A stretch of DNA of 49,519 nucleotides from Nostoc paludosum FACHB-159 (GCF_014698835.1 NZ_JACJTU010000049.1:1-49519), one strand, 5' to 3'; shown: positions 7,652-16,982, numbered from the stretch's first letter. Numbers and translations are program-made. The notes: generated by a model not told the origin, from the letters alone.

Positions 7652-9490
7652 GTGCGCTTTCAATTTTTGGCAGCCGCGAAGGAAGTTCTATTGCCCAGCT
7701 TTGCTAATGGTTCAAAAAAGCAGAGACAGGTATTTTCAGCAGGAACATACCTTGGTAAGATCGCCAAGCCTGTGCCACACTTGGAGGCTCCCAATCAAGC
7801 GTCCCACTTGTCTAAAAAGAGTGTGTTATCCAAAGGTCGCAAAAGTTCGGGTGTAATAATGGCGATGGCAACTTCAATGGCTATAACCGTTGTAGCTGTG
7901 CCAAAAGCCACCGCCCAGATTCCTTTTTTATTGGATTTGCAAGCTCCCAGCACTACGAGCAATGATTCCAATGACAGAGTTGTTTCCGGCTGGATTTATT
8001 TGGATGGTCGTCGCTTATTTCAAATAGCCGCATCAAAAACTAACTTTCCTGAGCGTTTAGAAGACATTCAAAAGAAACTCGAAGCAATTAGTCAATATTA
8101 TTTTCAGTTACCAGCAAACACACCAGTCAAGGTAGAAGTTCGCAAAGTCAACGAATTACCAGTAATTTATGTCAACGACCAATATCTGATGACCGTCACT
8201 TCTGAGGATGCTGGACTGCGACAGGTGGATATTTCAACATCCGCAAATCAAATTGCTGACTCATTAAAAGAAGACTTACAACAGGCAAGACAAGAGAGAC
8301 AAACTCAATTTTTAATCGACCAAGGGAAAATTGCTGGGGCTACCGCACTGGCAATGATTATTATGAGTTCGGCGGTATATGGGTGGCAGAAACGTTCCAG
8401 AAAAAAGTCAGACTCCGTTACCCCCCAAGCCCAAAACGAACTCTTCAATTCCCCAACTTTAACAACGGCTCAACCAATTACAACACAACTAAATCAACAG
8501 CAAGTCCGACATGTGGAAGAAGCGAAGAGAAGGTTGTTCCAGCTAACTCAAGCAGGAATTTGGGGAGGCGGAAGTTTTTTTATCTTGGGTTTGTTTCCCT
8601 ACACGCGAGGATTTCAAGTAGCAATTCTCACAGCCGCCCAATTTCCTTTGCGATTAGGTGTTGTGTTATTGGTAACTTACGTAGCAGTACGTCTGAGCTA
8701 TGCCTTGATTGACCGCTTCGCCTCCACTTTGATCAGAAGTACTGTTTTTATTACCCCAGAAGATTCTGCGCGTCTGCAACTGCGAGTTTCCACATTTTCT
8801 GGTGTGACTAAAAGTATTGCTACAGCTATCTGCGTCGGAGTAGGCTTTTTGCTAGCCCTGGTATCCTTGGGTATAGATATCGTCCCCTTGCTAGCGGGTG
8901 CGAGTTTGGTTGGTGTTGCCGTATCGCTAGCTTCGCAGAACTTGATTAAAGATGCGATTAACGGTTTCTTGATCATCCTAGAAGACCAGTACGCCTTAGG
9001 CGATGTGATTAATGTGGGAAATGTGGGAGGTTTAGTAGAAAACTTAAATCTGCGAATGACCCAGGTGCGGGATTCCGAAGGGCGGTTAATCACCATTCCC
9101 AATAGTGAAATAAAAGTTGTTGCCAATCTTTCTAGCCGTTGGTCGCGAGCCGATTTAACGATTCCCATCGCTTACCAAGCGGATACAGAAGAAGCTTTGA
9201 AGTTGATTAAAACTGTTGCAGACAAGATGAATCAAGAACTGCAATGGCGGGCTCAAATCTTAGAACCCCCCCAAGTTTTAGGAATAGATCAATTTGGCGA
9301 TCGCGGTTTAATTATTCGTGTTTGGATTAAAACACAACCCCTTAAGCAATGGGATGTGGCACGAGAGTTCCGCCGCCGCCTGAAAATCGCCCTAGACGAA
9401 GCTGGAATTTCAATCTCTGTACCTCAACAAGCAATTTGGGTGAACGATCCTGAGTTCTTAAAATTACAGGATAATGGCAAATCCAATTAG
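7652..9490 (+). CDS. mechanosensitive ion channel, MscS family
   Basis: This 612-residue membrane protein is predicted to open under membrane tension and release solutes after osmotic downshock. The GTG start is supported by AAGGAGG eight bases upstream. The conserved pore-lining helix and beta domain lie at about 400-500, with GASLVGVAVSLASQNLIKD followed by FLIILEDQYALGDVINVG. The C-terminal alpha/beta domain ends near residue 600. Ahead of these are a periplasmic domain (about 90-205) and several transmembrane helices (about 225-365). A signal-like segment (MAMATSMAITVVAVPKATAQ) starts only at residue 70, leaving a 69-residue basic, hydrophilic extension. A start at ATG 7859 would remove it. 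The next gene begins 300 bases downstream after a repeat block. Confidence 0.92.
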   Translation: MRFQFLAAAKEVLLPSFANGSKKQRQVFSAGTYLGKIAKPVPHLEAPNQASHLSKKSVLSKGRKSSGVIMAMATSMAITVVAVPKATAQIPFLLDLQAPSTTSNDSNDRVVSGWIYLDGRRLFQIAASKTNFPERLEDIQKKLEAISQYYFQLPANTPVKVEVRKVNELPVIYVNDQYLMTVTSEDAGLRQVDISTSANQIADSLKEDLQQARQERQTQFLIDQGKIAGATALAMIIMSSAVYGWQKRSRKKSDSVTPQAQNELFNSPTLTTAQPITTQLNQQQVRHVEEAKRRLFQLTQAGIWGGGSFFILGLFPYTRGFQVAILTAAQFPLRLGVVLLVTYVAVRLSYALIDRFASTLIRSTVFITPEDSARLQLRVSTFSGVTKSIATAICVGVGFLLALVSLGIDIVPLLAGASLVGVAVSLASQNLIKDAINGFLIILEDQYALGDVINVGNVGGLVENLNLRMTQVRDSEGRLITIPNSEIKVVANLSSRWSRADLTIPIAYQADTEEALKLIKTVADKMNQELQWRAQILEPPQVLGIDQFGDRGLIIRVWIKTQPLKQWDVAREFRRRLKIALDEAGISISVPQQAIWVNDPEFLKLQDNGKSN

Positions 9491-9664
9491 GAATAGGGAG
9501 TAGGGAGATGAGGAGATAGGGAGGGTGGGAAGTGTGGGGAGTGTGGGGAGATGGGGGAGAGAGGGGAGTGTGGGGAGTGTGGGGAGTGTGGGGGGAAAGA
9601 TTTCTTCCCCATCCTCCCACACCTCCCACACCTCCCACACCTCCCACACCTCCCACCCTCCCTG
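9491..9664. repeat. GGAGTGTGG/CACACCTCC inverted repeat block, copy 1
   Basis: The left half is made of GGAGTGTGG units and the right half of CCCACACCT units. They join at a core GGAAAGATTTCTTCCCCATC near 9594-9613, so the whole block can fold into a long hairpin. It begins one base after the channel gene stop codon. The core recurs in reverse orientation at 19571-19668 and in variant form at 40190-40357. Four G-runs at about 9563-9594 could also form a G-quadruplex. Confidence 0.8.
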
Positions 9665-9790
9665 CTTGCCCAATGCCCATTTTCAATTTAGTACAAAAGT
9701 ACTATAATATAGATAGCGTTGGCAAAGCCTAGCCAAAGGCACAATGGCTGTGTGAAAACCTTCTGGAAGATGGGTTAAAGGGTTAGTTCG

Positions 9791-10054
9791 ATGATGAAGC
9801 ATTATATTCTCAACCTCAATCCGACTGCTAAGCATGAATGGGATCGCTGCATTTTACGCGATCCTTTGACAGCTAAGCGTCCGGATATTGCCAAATTAAT
9901 TGCTGAAGCAGTTGGCGCAGACACAGGCAGCTATTTGGTGAGTGTAAATATCGAAGTTCAAGTGTTAGAACAAGCTGCGATACCTCAAGCCGAACAACTC
10001 TCGCTTTCGTTTCCAGAGGTGAGTGTACCGTCACAACTGCGGGAAGCGGCTTGA
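9791..10054 (+). CDS. small conserved-looking protein of unknown function
   Basis: This 87-residue acidic soluble protein has no signal peptide or membrane segment. The N-terminal half (YILNLNPTAKHEWDRCIL) and the central KLIAEAVGADTGSYLVSV have normal codon use and protein-like composition, and the gene contains normal GC-rich third positions, so I take it as real. I do not recognise the family. It starts with two successive ATG codons. It is separated by 284 bases from the next gene, so it is probably transcribed on its own. Confidence 0.65.
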   Translation: MMKHYILNLNPTAKHEWDRCILRDPLTAKRPDIAKLIAEAVGADTGSYLVSVNIEVQVLEQAAIPQAEQLSLSFPEVSVPSQLREAA

Positions 10055-10084
10055 GGTAGGGTGCAGTATTTCACAACAGATTTT

Positions 10085-10111
10085 GTTGGGTTGCGTTTGG
10101 CTTAACCCAAC
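10085..10111. repeat. inverted repeat GTTGGGTT...AACCCAAC
   Basis: An 8-bp perfect stem with an 11-base loop lies 30 bases after the stop codon of the 87-residue gene. It resembles a common intergenic repeat of cyanobacteria and may stop transcription, but there is no pure T-run after the stem. Confidence 0.55.
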
Positions 10112-10338
10112 TTCAATTTTTTCTACAACCGAATGCAGCACCAATTTGAAATCATGATTGCGCGCTCCTTGTTAGCGTTTAGTTCAATGCTTACCGATGA
10201 GTTTTAAATTCATCAAAACTTGGCCGAGTTTAGAGTTGTAGATTATTACTTTTAATTAAAATTATGTAACCTCACTCTAGTAGACGGAGTTAGGCTAATA
10301 GTGTGTGGAGAAGGATTGTACAAAGGAGGGTGAAGATC

Positions 10339-10662
10339 ATGAAAGCTTACCAAAAAATAATAGGAATTGCTTTGACCACAGCCCTAAGTGTTGCGACCTT
10401 CTCAACTGCTGCTAACGCTCACATCGGTACTAACGGTATCAACGGGAATGGCTTGAGTATGAATGGCCTTGGTGTCAACGGTATCAACGTCAATGGCTTG
10501 AGTATGAATGGCCTCAGATTCAACGGTATCAGCACGAATGGCCTCAATAGTAATGGTCTCAGATTCAACGGCAGTGAAGTCAGCAGTGTGAATTGGAAAG
10601 GTACGTCACTGCAACAGCTTGAAGTTAAAGGTGGAGAACTTGTGGCAGTTTTGTCGCAATAA
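10339..10662 (+). CDS. secreted NGLxx pentapeptide-like repeat protein
   Basis: The protein is 107 residues long from the ATG at 10339, chosen because AAAGGAGG lies just upstream; an in-frame GTG at 10303 has no such site. Residues 1-27 form a signal peptide ending ANA. About nine consecutive five-residue units follow (NGLSM, NGLGV, NGINV, NGLSM, NGLRF, NGIST, NGLNS, NGLRF, NGSEV). The regular spacing of Leu/Ile every five residues suggests a right-handed quadrilateral beta-helix like that of pentapeptide repeat proteins, with Asn-Gly in place of Ala-Asp/Asn. The C-terminus (SLQQLEVKGGELVAVLSQ) departs from the repeat. It lies 74 bases upstream of an ADYC-domain lipoprotein gene in the same direction. 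The function is unknown; a secreted structural or partner role is an inference. Confidence 0.85.
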   Translation: MKAYQKIIGIALTTALSVATFSTAANAHIGTNGINGNGLSMNGLGVNGINVNGLSMNGLRFNGISTNGLNSNGLRFNGSEVSSVNWKGTSLQQLEVKGGELVAVLSQ

Positions 10663-10736
10663 AAATGTTGGCACAACGAGTGTTGTGAACACAGTCAGAC
10701 TGACATAACTAAAGGTTGTTATGGAGGTTAATTAAT

Positions 10737-11660
10737 GTGTATCACCATCAGACAACAAAAAAGTTATGGACATCTCAGGAGAATGCCCATAACTTTCTTT
10801 ATTTAAGTTTTTTCATCCACAAGATAAAAAAAATACTTTTATCCGTCTTTGTTCTCATCCTCACAATATTACTTGTTAGTTGTGCAAGCGGAGGTCAAAC
10901 TGTAATTCTTCGAGGTAAAGACTTAAAGAACGCACAGTTGACCGGAGTAGATGAGCAAGGAAGAACGCTGAACTTTCAGATTAGGGATGTCGAACTAGAT
11001 CCAAAAGATCCTGAAAAAGAGACCTATCTTTATACAGTTTTCTACTTAGATAAATCTGATTCTAAGTGGAAGAATGCGTGTAAACCTGATAGAGAAAATG
11101 TTGCCAAAGCAATACCATTATCTGGGTCATGGGATAAGACAGGAACACATATTGAATCAAATAACTTAGTCACATTTGGGTGTACAAGTGGGTCTCTTGC
11201 TAAGTGTGTTCGCTTCGGCTATAAGCCGTGGAAGAGTGTTCAAGGAAAATCACTCCGAGACTTTCACCAGGCTTGTACGCGTATGGTAAGAGCTGATTAC
11301 TGTGGTAATGGTCAAGCTCATACACAAGAGGGGGTTTCAATTGATGTGTATGATGTGCTTGGCATTCAAAAAAAAACTCCCAAAAGTGGGATGGTTTTTG
11401 AAGCAGCTTGGCAACCAGATGGGGCAACTTACATTAATCATCCCCGCTTACTTAATAACCTGTCTGAAATTCGCGAGGAGTGCCCGAAAAAGCTAACTGG
11501 TCGTATTAATGAAAATGGCAATTTCTCGACAGCCCAAAAAGTGCAGCAAAAGTGGCCAAGCGCCTTGCTTTTTAATGATTCCTTCCTGAGAAAACCTAGT
11601 GAAGCAGAACCAGGGGCGCGATCGCTATCAAGGGCGGCTCCATGCGATGATGTACATTAA
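10737..11660 (+). CDS. ADYC-domain lipoprotein
   Basis: The protein has 307 residues from GTG at 10737, which has GGAGG at 10723-10727. A hydrophobic segment ends in the lipobox LVSC (Cys49), so it should be lipid-anchored outside the cytoplasm. The n-region before it is unusually long, about 30 residues. The first extracytoplasmic segment reads TVILRGKDLKNAQLTGVD. The family core has SLAKCVRFGYKPW and the signature RADYCGNGQAHTQEGVSIDV, with several cysteines that may form disulfides. I recognise this as the ADYC family, which is known from myxobacteria and others and has no established function. The last 25 residues look unrelated to the fold and include a HIP1-derived stretch. An ATG at 10735 in another frame gives only 23 codons. 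Confidence 0.75.
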   Translation: MYHHQTTKKLWTSQENAHNFLYLSFFIHKIKKILLSVFVLILTILLVSCASGGQTVILRGKDLKNAQLTGVDEQGRTLNFQIRDVELDPKDPEKETYLYTVFYLDKSDSKWKNACKPDRENVAKAIPLSGSWDKTGTHIESNNLVTFGCTSGSLAKCVRFGYKPWKSVQGKSLRDFHQACTRMVRADYCGNGQAHTQEGVSIDVYDVLGIQKKTPKSGMVFEAAWQPDGATYINHPRLLNNLSEIREECPKKLTGRINENGNFSTAQKVQQKWPSALLFNDSFLRKPSEAEPGARSLSRAAPCDDVH

Positions 11661-11717
11661 CTAATTTTTGTCACTGTTAACAGATTGATGTCCACGTCTC
11701 TACATCCCCGCCTCAAC

Positions 11718-12857
11718 CTAAAATTTCTGGGACAGCAGTTGAGCAATTTGCTGATTAATGGTTGCAACATTAAAACGTTGACTAGCAGTAATTCTGGCAT
11801 TCTTCGCTATAGTTGCAGTTATTTCTGTTTCTTGAAGACAGGTAATAATAGCTTGTGCAAGTTGCTGGGGTTCTCCTGGCGTTACCAGAAGACCATTAAA
11901 TCCGTGTTCTATTAATTCCATTGCACCGCCAGCTTTGGCTGCAATTACAGGTTTTTCACATAGCATCGCCTCAACAATTACTCTGCCAAAAGGTTCTGGA
12001 GATGTTGAAGTATGTGCTACTAAGTCACAAGCTGCCATTAATTGGGGAATATCTGAACGAAAGCCTAAAAATTTGACGCGGTTTTCTAATCCCAATTTGG
12101 CAACTTGTTGATGTAACTGTTGGACGTAATTTTGTTCGCCAAATAATGCATCGCCGACTAAAATTACTGTTACCTGTGGCGGACATTGAGCAAGGGCATC
12201 AATTAGAATATGTTGCCCTTTCCAAGGTGCAAGTCGGCTAAAATGCCCAATTATAAATTTTCCTTGTAATTCTAAATTTTGCTGCAATTTTTTGATGTCG
12301 GATTCATCGGTATAATAATTTTTAGGTTCAAAGCCGTTATAGACAACTTCAACGATATCTCTACGTCCTCCTGCTTCTATAAAAGCTGTTTGGGCAGCTT
12401 GAGAATTAGCAATTACTAATGATGCGAAACGATTAGCAAGGTTGACGGCTACACGAAGATTAGTTTGGCTAAAGTGTTCTGTAGAAAGAATATCATGTAA
12501 ATGATAAACCAGAGGACGACGACTAAAAAAACTCGCTATTGCTCCTACAACTAACGCCTTTTGGGTGTTGGCATAGATTAAATCGTATTCACGGGCTTTT
12601 TTAACTACTTTAGTAATTAAAGGTAGAAGTTGTCCTAAAGTAGTTAAACCTTGGATTAAACTGCTTTCTTTGCGAACTGCGATCGCCTCAGTTCTCAAAA
12701 CTTCTACTGGAATATTATTTTGCTGTAGTAAATCTTTAAATGAACCATCTGCAAATAAACCTACCAAAGCATCATGTTGATAGGGCTTAGCAATATCTAT
12801 TAGACATAATTCTGCACCGCCTGGTTTACCACTTTGGTCTAAAAAAAGAATTTTCAT
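11718..12857 (-). CDS. glycosyltransferase family 4 (GT-B) protein
   Basis: This 379-residue protein transfers a sugar from a nucleotide donor to a glycan or lipid acceptor at the cytoplasmic face of the membrane. The N-terminus KILFLDQSGKPGGAEL is the usual GT4 acceptor-domain start, and the donor-binding C-terminal domain holds GHFSRLAPWKGQ and the EX7E motif in EPFGRVIVEAMLCEKPV. GAGG lies just upstream of the ATG. The gene follows another family 4 glycosyltransferase by 21 bases, so the two are probably an operon for an exopolysaccharide or glycolipid. The sugar and acceptor cannot be told from sequence. Confidence 0.92.
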   Translation of the reverse strand: MKILFLDQSGKPGGAELCLIDIAKPYQHDALVGLFADGSFKDLLQQNNIPVEVLRTEAIAVRKESSLIQGLTTLGQLLPLITKVVKKAREYDLIYANTQKALVVGAIASFFSRRPLVYHLHDILSTEHFSQTNLRVAVNLANRFASLVIANSQAAQTAFIEAGGRRDIVEVVYNGFEPKNYYTDESDIKKLQQNLELQGKFIIGHFSRLAPWKGQHILIDALAQCPPQVTVILVGDALFGEQNYVQQLHQQVAKLGLENRVKFLGFRSDIPQLMAACDLVAHTSTSPEPFGRVIVEAMLCEKPVIAAKAGGAMELIEHGFNGLLVTPGEPQQLAQAIITCLQETEITATIAKNARITASQRFNVATINQQIAQLLSQKF

Positions 12858-12878
12858 AAAACCTCTAAATTAAGAATT

Positions 12879-14048
12879 CTATGCTAATAAAATTTTCCGT
12901 ACTCGCTGTGCAATTTGATTCCAGTCATAATGTGTAGTTGCATACTGGCGACAAGCTTCTCGTGAGGGAATGGGAATATTTCCTAGTAGTGCTTGTTCTA
13001 ATTTTTCAGCAATAGCAGATGCTTCGGTAGAAGTAGTAATTAAATCGGGTGAAAATTCTGTTAAAATTTCTGGCATTCCGCCAACGGGAGTACATAAAAC
13101 TGGAGTGCCAGAAGCTAAAGATTCAACTACTACTAATCCAAATCCTTCAAAAGATTGGCTAGGGACGACAGTTAATTCAGCAGCTTGATAAGCTATCGGT
13201 AATTGTTCATCGGGTAGAAAACCTAGAAATTTAACGTTGTCGTCTAGCCCTAACTCTGTAGCCTGTTGTTGTAGCGCAGATTGGATGTGACCGCGACCGG
13301 CGATCGCTAGCCAAATATCTGGTATTCTGGGTTTAATTATGGCGATCGCTTGTAATAATTTATCAACTCCAGTGCGATGTACCAAGCGGCGTGATGTAAA
13401 TAGAATCCGACGATTATCAGGCCAGCCTAATTGTCTACAAGCTTCCTGGGGTGATAAATTTGGTTGAAACCAATTAATATCAACTCCACCAGGGATAATA
13501 TTTATTTTGCTCCACGGTACTTGGTATTTTTGATGTAAAATATTGCCAAATGCTTTGCTAAGAACAATAAAGCGATCGCATCGATTATAAGTTGTTTGTT
13601 CTATCAGCCAATGCTTAATCAAAAGACTGAGATTTTTATTAACCACTTCCTGCTTACTTTCAAAAGCCCAAGGGCCATGAAAGTTAAAAGTCACTGGTAC
13701 TTGTTTTGGTAAAATATCTAAAATAGGAAAGCTGTATAATGCAAAATGCAGATTAATTGCATCTGGCTTATTTGTTCTGGTTTTCTGGAAGTTTCTGCGA
13801 ATTGACCATAATCTTTGACAAATATTAGTATCAACATCAGCTAAGTTAGTCAGCTTAATTGGCGAATTTGGTTCAGCTTCTGGTAATCCAACTCCGCATA
13901 ATTCGATTTTGTCTTGATTTGCTGCTAATTTATGAGTTACTTCATAAATATATCTTTCCAATCCTCCGGGATTTTTAGGAAACCAGCCTAATCCCAAAGT
14001 GAGAATAGATGCTGATGTTGAAGTGAAACTTTCTTTTTGATTGTTCAC
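12879..14048 (-). CDS. glycosyltransferase family 4 (GT-B) protein
   Basis: This 389-residue GT4 enzyme starts at GTG, with AGGAGA at the right distance upstream on the minus strand. The N-terminal domain has LGLGWFPKNPGGLERYIYEV, a common pattern in enzymes that modify surface glycans, followed by FNFHGPWAFES. The C-terminal domain has FTSRRLVHRTGVDKLLQAI and the EX7E motif in EGFGLVVVESLASGTPV. It is the first gene of a likely two-gene operon with the second glycosyltransferase. Two different GT4 enzymes in tandem suggest consecutive sugar additions in one polysaccharide pathway, which is an inference. Confidence 0.92.
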   Translation of the reverse strand: MNNQKESFTSTSASILTLGLGWFPKNPGGLERYIYEVTHKLAANQDKIELCGVGLPEAEPNSPIKLTNLADVDTNICQRLWSIRRNFQKTRTNKPDAINLHFALYSFPILDILPKQVPVTFNFHGPWAFESKQEVVNKNLSLLIKHWLIEQTTYNRCDRFIVLSKAFGNILHQKYQVPWSKINIIPGGVDINWFQPNLSPQEACRQLGWPDNRRILFTSRRLVHRTGVDKLLQAIAIIKPRIPDIWLAIAGRGHIQSALQQQATELGLDDNVKFLGFLPDEQLPIAYQAAELTVVPSQSFEGFGLVVVESLASGTPVLCTPVGGMPEILTEFSPDLITTSTEASAIAEKLEQALLGNIPIPSREACRQYATTHYDWNQIAQRVRKILLA

Positions 14049-14594
14049 TGATATTTCTCCTATAAATATATTAAAAATAAAAATTCATACTTCATACTTT
14101 AAGAATCAGAAATACAGCAGATTCCAGCTTGATTATGTACAGTCTATCGTAGGGTACAAAATTTTTGTGCCCCTAATCATCTATCTCATTCACTTAAAAA
14201 TTTTAGAGAACACCAATTTATAAACTATTTATATCTTCACGTCAACAAGCAACTAAAACCTGTGTTTTAGTTAACTTTAAAATACCTAACATGATAAATA
14301 TAATACCCGTTATTCTAGAAAGATGAATCGCAGACAGTGACAGGAAACAATCACTATCAATTAATCGATAGTTTCAACTTTTGTATTAAAATTTACTATT
14401 TTAGCTTTCAAAAGTAGTAAATATTAATACCTTAAATCTTTTTCTGTATTTAATTAGATTTTTTGTGCGGATTTTTAAAACAATGATTGTATGTATAGTT
14501 ATTGTAATTAGCGGACATAGATAAAAAATCTCACGCATAGGCGCAGAGAGAAAGAAGAAGATTGAGATTTTTGTAGAGAATTAAATAAGATTAT
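14049..14594. other. AT-rich divergent intergenic region
   Basis: No gene is supported. An imperfect inverted repeat (AGGGTACAAAA/TTTTGTGCCCCT) spans 14152-14176 and belongs to a repeat type common in Nostoc-like genomes. A second fragment with TCACGCATAGGCGCAGAG lies near 14532. The rest is AT-rich and should hold the promoters of the glycosyltransferase operon and the beta-propeller gene. Confidence 0.5.
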
Positions 14595-16805
14595 ATGAAT
14601 AATCAATTAAGGATGCGCTTAGTAAGGCTCTATCAAGAGTTGAGAAAGTTATTTAATTTCAGATATTTGCAAAGAAATAAAACTTTCAAATTTTTAATCA
14701 GTCTAATCGTTGGAGTTTTGATTACTACCATTGGTATTACAACAGATTGGGCAACAGGTCGAACATCCACACTCAGCTATCAAACTTCTTGGATAGGTAA
14801 TAGTATTGGCAGCGGAAATCTGCGGATACAAAATAATATAGAAGCAATGTATGTTACGCCTGATGGTACTGTGTATACTAACAGCCATTGGGATGAAGCG
14901 GGAACAGAAGCAGGAATATATAAAGACGGTAAAATTATCAATGCCCTTGGTGATACTCACGGTTGGGGTCGTGGTGGTGGCAAGGCTGTAACAGCAAATA
15001 ATAAATATATTTATATTGCCATGACTCAAGGTTCAATTGGCAATACAAAAGAAGATTATCCAGCAGAAGGAACGAGTTGGCACAGCGTTAGACGCTATGA
15101 TTTGTCGGGAAAACCTGCACCGTTTCCTGGGGGACGTGGCTGGGATAAAAGTATGTTAATTGTCAGTAATAAAAGTGAAGTTACTGGATTAGCAATTGTA
15201 GGCAGTGAGTTGTATGTGAGTGATTCTGCTGCTAACAGGATTCGGGTTTTTGATACTGAAACGATGAAGGAAATTCGCGGTTTTAGTGTTGCTAATCCAG
15301 GGGCGATCGCAGTTGATAAACAAAAAAATCTGTGGATTATTCAAAACAAAAATGGTGGTAATCCTGGGAAGATTTTACATTATTCCCTAAGTGGAAAGCA
15401 ATTACCCCAGCAGATTGCAGACATTATTGAACCAACAGCGATCGCCATCAATCCTCAAGGTAAGCTGTTAGTGGCGGAAAATGGTTCGCTTCAGCAAATC
15501 TTGATTTATGACATCAAAGATCAGCCTGTAAAAGTAGGCAATTTTGGCAATAAAAATGGTGTCTATGCAGGAGTTTCAGGTGAAGTCCGAGATTTGAAAC
15601 TTTATGGACTTACCGGAGTTGGCACAGATGCCTCAGGTAATATCTATATAAATAGTAACGGTTTCAACAAATCAGGAACAGATTTGCGGAAATTTACGCC
15701 ATCAGGTAAACTACTGTGGCGATCGCTAGGATTAATATTCGTTGATAATGCAGACGCCGATCCCAAAACTGATGGTGTAGATTTATTCACCAAACAAGAA
15801 CAATATCAAATGGATTTTAGTAAGCCTGCTGGTAAGCAATGGACTTACAAAGCCTACACCTTAAATCCCTTCAAATATCCTCAAGATCCGCGTTTGCATA
15901 CATCCCCAGATGCAACCTTTGTACGCCGCATCCAAGGTAAGCCGTTTTTGTTCCTCACAGATATGTATAGCAGCTTTCTGCAAATATATCGTTTCAATCC
16001 CGGCACAGACGGTAAAATTGCCATCCCAGCCGGAATGTTTGTTGGTACAAATGGCGCAGATAAACCATTTCTTGATGGAAATTGGCCGCCTTATCAACCA
16101 CAAAAAGGCGAATGGATTTGGCGAGACAGCAACGGTAATGGCAAATTTGAAAACAACGAATATGATACCAGCAAAGATTATCCCCATCTCGGCGGCTGGT
16201 GGGTAGACAGCAAAGGAGATGTTTGGAAAGCTTTGCGAACCCAAGATGGTATGGGTATCCGGCATTATCCATTACAGGGAATTGATGCCAAGGGTAACCC
16301 CATCTACAGCTATAGTTCAATGGAAAAGCAAACTACCCCTGAGATTTTTAACGATTTGCGGCGCATTGAATATTTCCCCCAAACGGATACCATGTATTTG
16401 TCAGGCTTCACAGTAGATCATCCTGCATTTGGAGACGATACCGGAGTTGTGGGATCTGAAATTGCCCGTTTTGACAATTGGAGTAAAGGAAATCGTACCC
16501 CTCGCTGGCGGGTTGTAATTCCCCACGACACCATCGGCAAACGTGAAGTTTCCACAGCAGCAATGAGTGTGGCGGGAGATTATGTTTTTGCTGTCACAGT
16601 TAAAACCGCAGAGGTATATGTTTACAATGCAACCACAGGAGTGGAAGTAAAAAAGTTAAAACCAGGCCCTGAAGTTGGCAGCGAAAGTGGTTGGATTGAT
16701 ATACCTTACGGTATTCGCGCTTTTCGACGTTCCAATGGCGAGTACTTAGTATTTGTAGAAGAAAATTGGAAAGGAAAAGTGATTATGTATCGCTTAGCAG
16801 GGTGA
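14595..16805 (+). CDS. large secreted beta-propeller (NHL/SMP-30-like) protein
   Basis: This 736-residue protein has a positively charged N-terminus followed by a hydrophobic segment at about 36-50 (FLISLIVGVLITTIGIT), acting as a signal or anchor. Repeated blades follow, such as VTGLAIVGSELYVSDSAANR, AIAVDKQKNLWIIQNKNG and GVGTDASGNIYINSNG, which match the NHL-type propeller pattern. A calcium-loop-like motif, DSNGNGKFENNE, lies near residue 515. The C-terminal third contains additional aromatic-rich strands. I assign an exported beta-propeller, without a known substrate. It is followed by a strong terminator, so it is likely a single-gene unit. Confidence 0.75.
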   Translation: MNNQLRMRLVRLYQELRKLFNFRYLQRNKTFKFLISLIVGVLITTIGITTDWATGRTSTLSYQTSWIGNSIGSGNLRIQNNIEAMYVTPDGTVYTNSHWDEAGTEAGIYKDGKIINALGDTHGWGRGGGKAVTANNKYIYIAMTQGSIGNTKEDYPAEGTSWHSVRRYDLSGKPAPFPGGRGWDKSMLIVSNKSEVTGLAIVGSELYVSDSAANRIRVFDTETMKEIRGFSVANPGAIAVDKQKNLWIIQNKNGGNPGKILHYSLSGKQLPQQIADIIEPTAIAINPQGKLLVAENGSLQQILIYDIKDQPVKVGNFGNKNGVYAGVSGEVRDLKLYGLTGVGTDASGNIYINSNGFNKSGTDLRKFTPSGKLLWRSLGLIFVDNADADPKTDGVDLFTKQEQYQMDFSKPAGKQWTYKAYTLNPFKYPQDPRLHTSPDATFVRRIQGKPFLFLTDMYSSFLQIYRFNPGTDGKIAIPAGMFVGTNGADKPFLDGNWPPYQPQKGEWIWRDSNGNGKFENNEYDTSKDYPHLGGWWVDSKGDVWKALRTQDGMGIRHYPLQGIDAKGNPIYSYSSMEKQTTPEIFNDLRRIEYFPQTDTMYLSGFTVDHPAFGDDTGVVGSEIARFDNWSKGNRTPRWRVVIPHDTIGKREVSTAAMSVAGDYVFAVTVKTAEVYVYNATTGVEVKKLKPGPEVGSESGWIDIPYGIRAFRRSNGEYLVFVEENWKGKVIMYRLAG

Positions 16806-16842
16806 GCATTTATATCGATTTTCTCGCGAACGTGATATTATT

Positions 16843-16889
16843 AATTAAGGCTATGTTTTTCGTTCAATAAAAACAGGCCTTAATTTTTT
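16843..16889 (+). terminator. rho-independent terminator of the beta-propeller gene
   Basis: The stem AATTAAGGC (16843-16851) pairs perfectly with GCCTTAATT (16877-16885), and an inner helix TGTTTTT/AAAAACA extends it. The stem runs straight into a T-run ending at 16889. It begins 38 bases after the stop codon. Confidence 0.88.
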
Positions 16890-16982
16890 GTTTCACTGCG
16901 TAATTCCTATTTAAGCCAGAGCTTGACATCAATTGGCATTCCCTAGTTCAGACAGGGAACAAGAAATTAGGAGCGTGAAACA

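Noticed and set aside
7444..7707. 87-codon plus-strand frame before the MscS-type gene
   Set aside because: No ribosome binding site, low-complexity composition and overlap with a better supported gene.
9342..9732. Several open frames over the G-rich repeat at 9491-9664
   Set aside because: They encode Gly/Val/Trp or Pro/Thr/His repeats in all frames, which is expected of the nucleotide repeat itself.
10735..10806. 23-codon ATG frame overlapping the start of the ADYC gene
   Set aside because: It stops early and shares the ribosome binding site with the GTG start at 10737, which gives the long protein.
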